From positions 1-64,000 of the forward strand of contig CAYJQC010000015.1 of NCBI GenBank assembly GCA_964372215.1: a stretch of DNA of 64,000 nt. Direction: 5' to 3'. The notes beneath the pieces were generated by a model that was not told where the DNA came from, made no database searches, and worked only from the letters and a program-made list of their open reading frames with translations. Below, piece by piece: positions 61,735-64,000 of this stretch; within the stretch, counting starts at the first letter, position 1, and every line of letters starts with the position of its first letter. A program made the position numbers and the translations under genes. This DNA comes from DAIMFL01 sp964372215. GTDB lineage: Bacteria > Pseudomonadota > Alphaproteobacteria > Dongiales > Dongiaceae.

Positions 61735-62770
61735 TCGCCCGGCCACCGGCTGGGACCTCGGCGGCGCCCATCTGAAGGCCGCCCAGAGCGACGCCCGGGG
61801 CCGGCTGCAGGGGGCGCTGCAACTGCCGTGCCCCCTGTGGAAGGGCCTCGACCATCTGGTCGCGGCGCTCGACGAGGCCAAGCGCCGGCTCGCCCCGACC
61901 CATCGCCACGGCGTCACCATGACCGGCGAACTCGTCGATCTCTTCGCCGACCGCGCCGAGGGCGTGGCCCGGCTCGTCGAGGCCGTGCGGCAGGCCCTCC
62001 CCGACGCCAATATCGCCATCTATGCCGGGGCCGCCGGCTTCGTCGCGCCGGCGGCGGCGCGCAGCCGGGTGCGCGAGGTGGCCTCGGCCAACTGGCATGC
62101 CAGCGCGTGCTTCGTCGCCGCCCGCTGTCCGGCCGGATTGTTCGTCGATGTCGGCAGCACCACCACCGACGTGGTGCCGTTTGCCGATGGCGCGGTGCGC
62201 AACGCCGGCTTCAGCGATGCCGAGCGGCTGGTCGCCGAGGAGCTGGTCTATACCGGGGTGACGCGCACCCCGGTCATGGCGCTGGCCGACAGCGCGCCGT
62301 TCGCCGGCGAGCGGCAGCGCCTGATGGCCGAGCATTTCGCGACCGCCGCCGACCTCCACCGCCTGACCGGCGCGCTGCCGGCGGACGCCGACCAGCACGA
62401 CACCGCCGACGGCCGCGGCCGCAGCGCGGAGGACAGCGCCCGACGCCTCGCCCGCATGCTCGGCCGCGATCTCGACTCCGCCGAGCCGGCGGCGTGGCGC
62501 CGGCTGGCGCGGCATCTCGCGGAGCGGCAGCTGCAGCAGATCCATGGCGCCGCCGAGCGCGTGCTGTCGCGCGGCCTGATCGGCGACGACGCGCCGGTCG
62601 TCGGCGCCGGCATCGGCCGCTTCCTGGCCGACACGCTCGCCGCCCGGCTCGGGCGCCCCTATGTCGACTTCGCGACCCTGGTCTCGGGCGCGCCCGAGAC
62701 CTGCGAATGGGCGGCGCGCTGCGCCCCGGCGGGGGGGGGCGCCGCCCGCCCCGCCGCCACCGCCGGCTGA
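61712..62770 (+). CDS. mfnF: Hydantoinase/acetone carboxylase-type H4MPT-linked protein (MfnF-like)
   Basis: A protein of about 352 residues of the ASKHA/hydantoinase-A type: GWDLGGAHLKAAQSDARGR with a phosphate-binding loop, GVTMTGELVDLFADRAEGV, LFVDVGSTTTDVVPF and GAGIGRFLADTLAARLG. Archaeal MfnF couples the aminomethylfuran phosphate to tyramine-glutamate in methanofuran synthesis. ATG 61712 or 61718 starts inside the preceding gene. The C-terminal end (CAPAGGGAARPAATAG) runs through a nine-G tract (62731-62739) and lies over the convergent mfnB 3' end by 112 bases, so the true end may differ. Confidence 0.82.
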   Translation: MSMTPPPDRPATGWDLGGAHLKAAQSDARGRLQGALQLPCPLWKGLDHLVAALDEAKRRLAPTHRHGVTMTGELVDLFADRAEGVARLVEAVRQALPDANIAIYAGAAGFVAPAAARSRVREVASANWHASACFVAARCPAGLFVDVGSTTTDVVPFADGAVRNAGFSDAERLVAEELVYTGVTRTPVMALADSAPFAGERQRLMAEHFATAADLHRLTGALPADADQHDTADGRGRSAEDSARRLARMLGRDLDSAEPAAWRRLARHLAERQLQQIHGAAERVLSRGLIGDDAPVVGAGIGRFLADTLAARLGRPYVDFATLVSGAPETCEWAARCAPAGGGAARPAATAG

Positions 62771-63453
62771 GCGTCCGCGGCGGCGCGCAGCGCGGCGCAG
62801 ACGCCGGCGAGCCGCGCCGGATCGAGCGCGCTGGTCCGGCCGGTGCCGCACAGCGCGCCGCGGAAACCGAGATAGTCGGGCCGCAGCGCCGCCAGCGGCG
62901 CAATGTCGCCGAGGCCGAGCGAGCCGGCCAGGCCGGTCAGCAGCCCGGCGCCGCGGGCGCGGCCGACGAATTCGGCAAGCCGGTCGAGATCGAGATGGTG
63001 GCGCAGCCCGCCGCCGCCCTTGTCCGCGGTATCGAGCATGACGCCGGCCAGGCCGATCGCGCGCGCCCGTTCGACCAGCGCGAAGTCCGGCGCCTGGTCG
63101 GCGAACAGCACCGCGACGATGCGCCGGCCGGCACGGGCCGGCACGCCCAGGGCCGCCAGGCAGCCGTCGAGGTCGCCGCCCGGAAAGATCCCGACCTTGA
63201 CGAAGTCGACGCCGAGCCCGCCGACGCGCGCCGCCGCCGAACCGACCAGATCCGGCTGCATCGGCAGGTCGCCGACGGTGGCGCTCACCGGGCGCTGTCC
63301 GCCGACGCGCTCGACGATCGCGCGGATCACCGGCGCCGACAGCGCGCCGAGCGCGCCGGCCGACGGGTCCTTGAGATCGATGATGTCGGCCCCGGCGGCG
63401 CAGGCCAGCACCGCCTCCGCCGCCGTGGTCACGCTGGCGAGCAATCCGGTCAT
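62659..63453 (-). CDS. mfnB: (5-formylfuran-3-yl)methyl phosphate synthase
   Basis: A 264-residue DUF556/MfnB enzyme that builds the furan ring of methylofuran from two glyceraldehyde 3-phosphate molecules. Key segments are LLASVTTAAEAVLACAAGAD, IIDLKDPSAGALGAL, DFVKVGIFPGGDLDG, LLTGLAGSLGLGDIAPLAAL and PDYLGFRGALCGTGRTSALD. Family members end near residue 235; here about 40 proline/alanine-rich residues follow, read through the poly-G tract and the end of mfnF. That tail may be an artefact of a homopolymer length error. It is 13 bases after the DUF447 gene on the same strand. Confidence 0.88.
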   Translation of the reverse strand: MTGLLASVTTAAEAVLACAAGADIIDLKDPSAGALGALSAPVIRAIVERVGGQRPVSATVGDLPMQPDLVGSAAARVGGLGVDFVKVGIFPGGDLDGCLAALGVPARAGRRIVAVLFADQAPDFALVERARAIGLAGVMLDTADKGGGGLRHHLDLDRLAEFVGRARGAGLLTGLAGSLGLGDIAPLAALRPDYLGFRGALCGTGRTSALDPARLAGVCAALRAAADAQPAVAAGRAAPPPAGAQRAAHSQVSGAPETRVAKST

Positions 63454-63466
63454 GGCACGGTCCTGG

Positions 63467-64000
63467 TCATGTCTGCGCTGTCCCTTCGGTGGTCTTGTGC
63501 TCGGCGACGCGGTTCATCAGCCAGTCCCAGGCCTGGCGCTCGCGCGGCCCGGCGGTCTTGTCGACCGCGATCCGCAGATAGGCGATCTCGCGCTCGATCT
63601 TGTCGGCCGACAGCATCTGCAGGCGGCTGACCAGGATCGCCGCCTCGACCACCGCGGCCTGGGCGCGGTTGAAGCCGCGGAACGGCGCGTGCGTCTCCTG
63701 ATGCACCACCCGGCACAGGAAGCGCGGCCGCAGCGCGTCCTCGGACACGCGCAGCACCTCGAGTTCGGCATGGGACAGCGCTTGGTCGAGCACCGCGCCG
63801 GGCACCTTGCTGGCGGGGCGGGTCGGCCAGTCGCGCCGCCCGGTCAGGCAGCCGGCGAACACCAGCACGTCGTCGGTGAAGTTGGCGACGGCAAAGGGAT
63901 TCGCTTGCAGATTGTCGAGGGTGGCCGACGGCCGGAACGGCGCGATGACGAAGCCGTCGGCCTCCTCGATCAGGCCGATCGGCGCGACATGGACCCGGCC
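63467..64000 (-). CDS. DUF447 family protein (5' end beyond window)
   Basis: The frame is open to the window edge, giving the C-terminal 177 residues or so. Visible parts are VHVAPIGLIEEADGFVIAPF, NPFAVANFTDDVLVFAGCLT, GFNRAQAAVVEAAILVSRLQ and YLRIAVDKTAGPRERQAWDW, typical of DUF447 proteins, which have a flavin-reductase-like fold and are shared by methanogens and H4MPT-containing methylotrophs. A flavoprotein role in H4MPT or methylofuran synthesis is suspected. It is the first of a minus-strand pair with mfnB within the window. Confidence 0.85.
   Translation of the reverse strand, partial: GRVHVAPIGLIEEADGFVIAPFRPSATLDNLQANPFAVANFTDDVLVFAGCLTGRRDWPTRPASKVPGAVLDQALSHAELEVLRVSEDALRPRFLCRVVHQETHAPFRGFNRAQAAVVEAAILVSRLQMLSADKIEREIAYLRIAVDKTAGPRERQAWDWLMNRVAEHKTTEGTAQT

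Noticed and set aside
1..64000. CRISPR arrays, tRNA/rRNA genes, insertion sequences, integrases or phage genes
   Set aside because: No regular spaced repeats, cloverleaf sequences or transposase/integrase motifs were found on reading either strand. A covariance-model scan was not possible here.

Overview
The window is a stretch of very GC-rich (about 70 %), densely coded chromosome. The gene content points to a methylotrophy-capable alphaproteobacterium, probably of the Rhodospirillales or Hyphomicrobiales. The evidence is the fhcBADC formyltransferase/hydrolase operon with fae, mtdB, mch and mptG, the alphaproteobacterial form of carnitine dehydrogenase fused to a thioesterase, frequent GTG/TTG starts and many ATGA/GTGA gene overlaps. 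No rRNA, tRNA, CRISPR array, transposase or prophage gene was seen. Long antisense ORFs are everywhere but are GC-bias shadows.

Layout. 1-3.4 kb: end of a DUF4159 gene, a membrane protein with a glutamine-amidotransferase-like core, and a TspO protein. 3.3-6.1 kb: a LysR regulator divergent from wrbA and a glutathionyl-hydroquinone reductase, with a palindrome on the LysR start codon. 6.7-10 kb: an isocitrate lyase/PEP mutase-family, CoA-transferase, acyl-CoA dehydrogenase operon. 10-14 kb: chemoreceptor, Tat-exported dienelactone hydrolase, LysE-type exporter. 14-22 kb: an apparently complete gamma-butyrobetaine/carnitine to glycine betaine pathway with a divergent CdhR-type regulator, followed by a 23-codon micro-ORF with a maximal Shine-Dalgarno. 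22-28 kb: a haem-oxygenase-like diiron enzyme coupled to a methyltransferase, an EamA exporter and an overlapping pair of sensor kinases. 28-41.6 kb: a GMC oxidoreductase and a co-directional block of four c-type cytochrome-like proteins (two clearly of the RoxA-like di-haem type), an unknown membrane-anchored protein and a 1004-residue multi-TM patatin. 41.5-46.6 kb: a ROK-regulated sugar ABC transporter operon with a dehydrogenase. 46.7-64 kb: an island for tetrahydromethanopterin (H4MPT)- and methylofuran-linked C1 oxidation and the biosynthesis of both cofactors.

How the genes work together. In the C1 island Fae condenses formaldehyde with H4MPT, MtdB oxidises methylene-H4MPT, Mch converts methenyl- to formyl-H4MPT, and FhcABCD transfers the formyl group to methylofuran and hydrolyses it to formate. 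Around these sit cofactor genes: MptG, a DHPS homologue, a pterin carbinolamine dehydratase, MfnB, an MfnF-like protein, three ATP-grasp ligases, a CitG-like transferase, a HisA-like barrel and a DUF447 protein. In the carnitine cluster an ADP-forming CoA ligase, acyl-CoA dehydrogenase, hydratase, thioesterase/carnitine dehydrogenase and a beta-keto acid cleavage enzyme line up as consecutive steps. The glycine betaine produced is itself a source of methyl groups and C1 units.

Least-explained parts: the cytochrome/patatin block, the diiron-enzyme/methyltransferase pair, the micro-ORF, and the unassigned enzymes in the C1 island.
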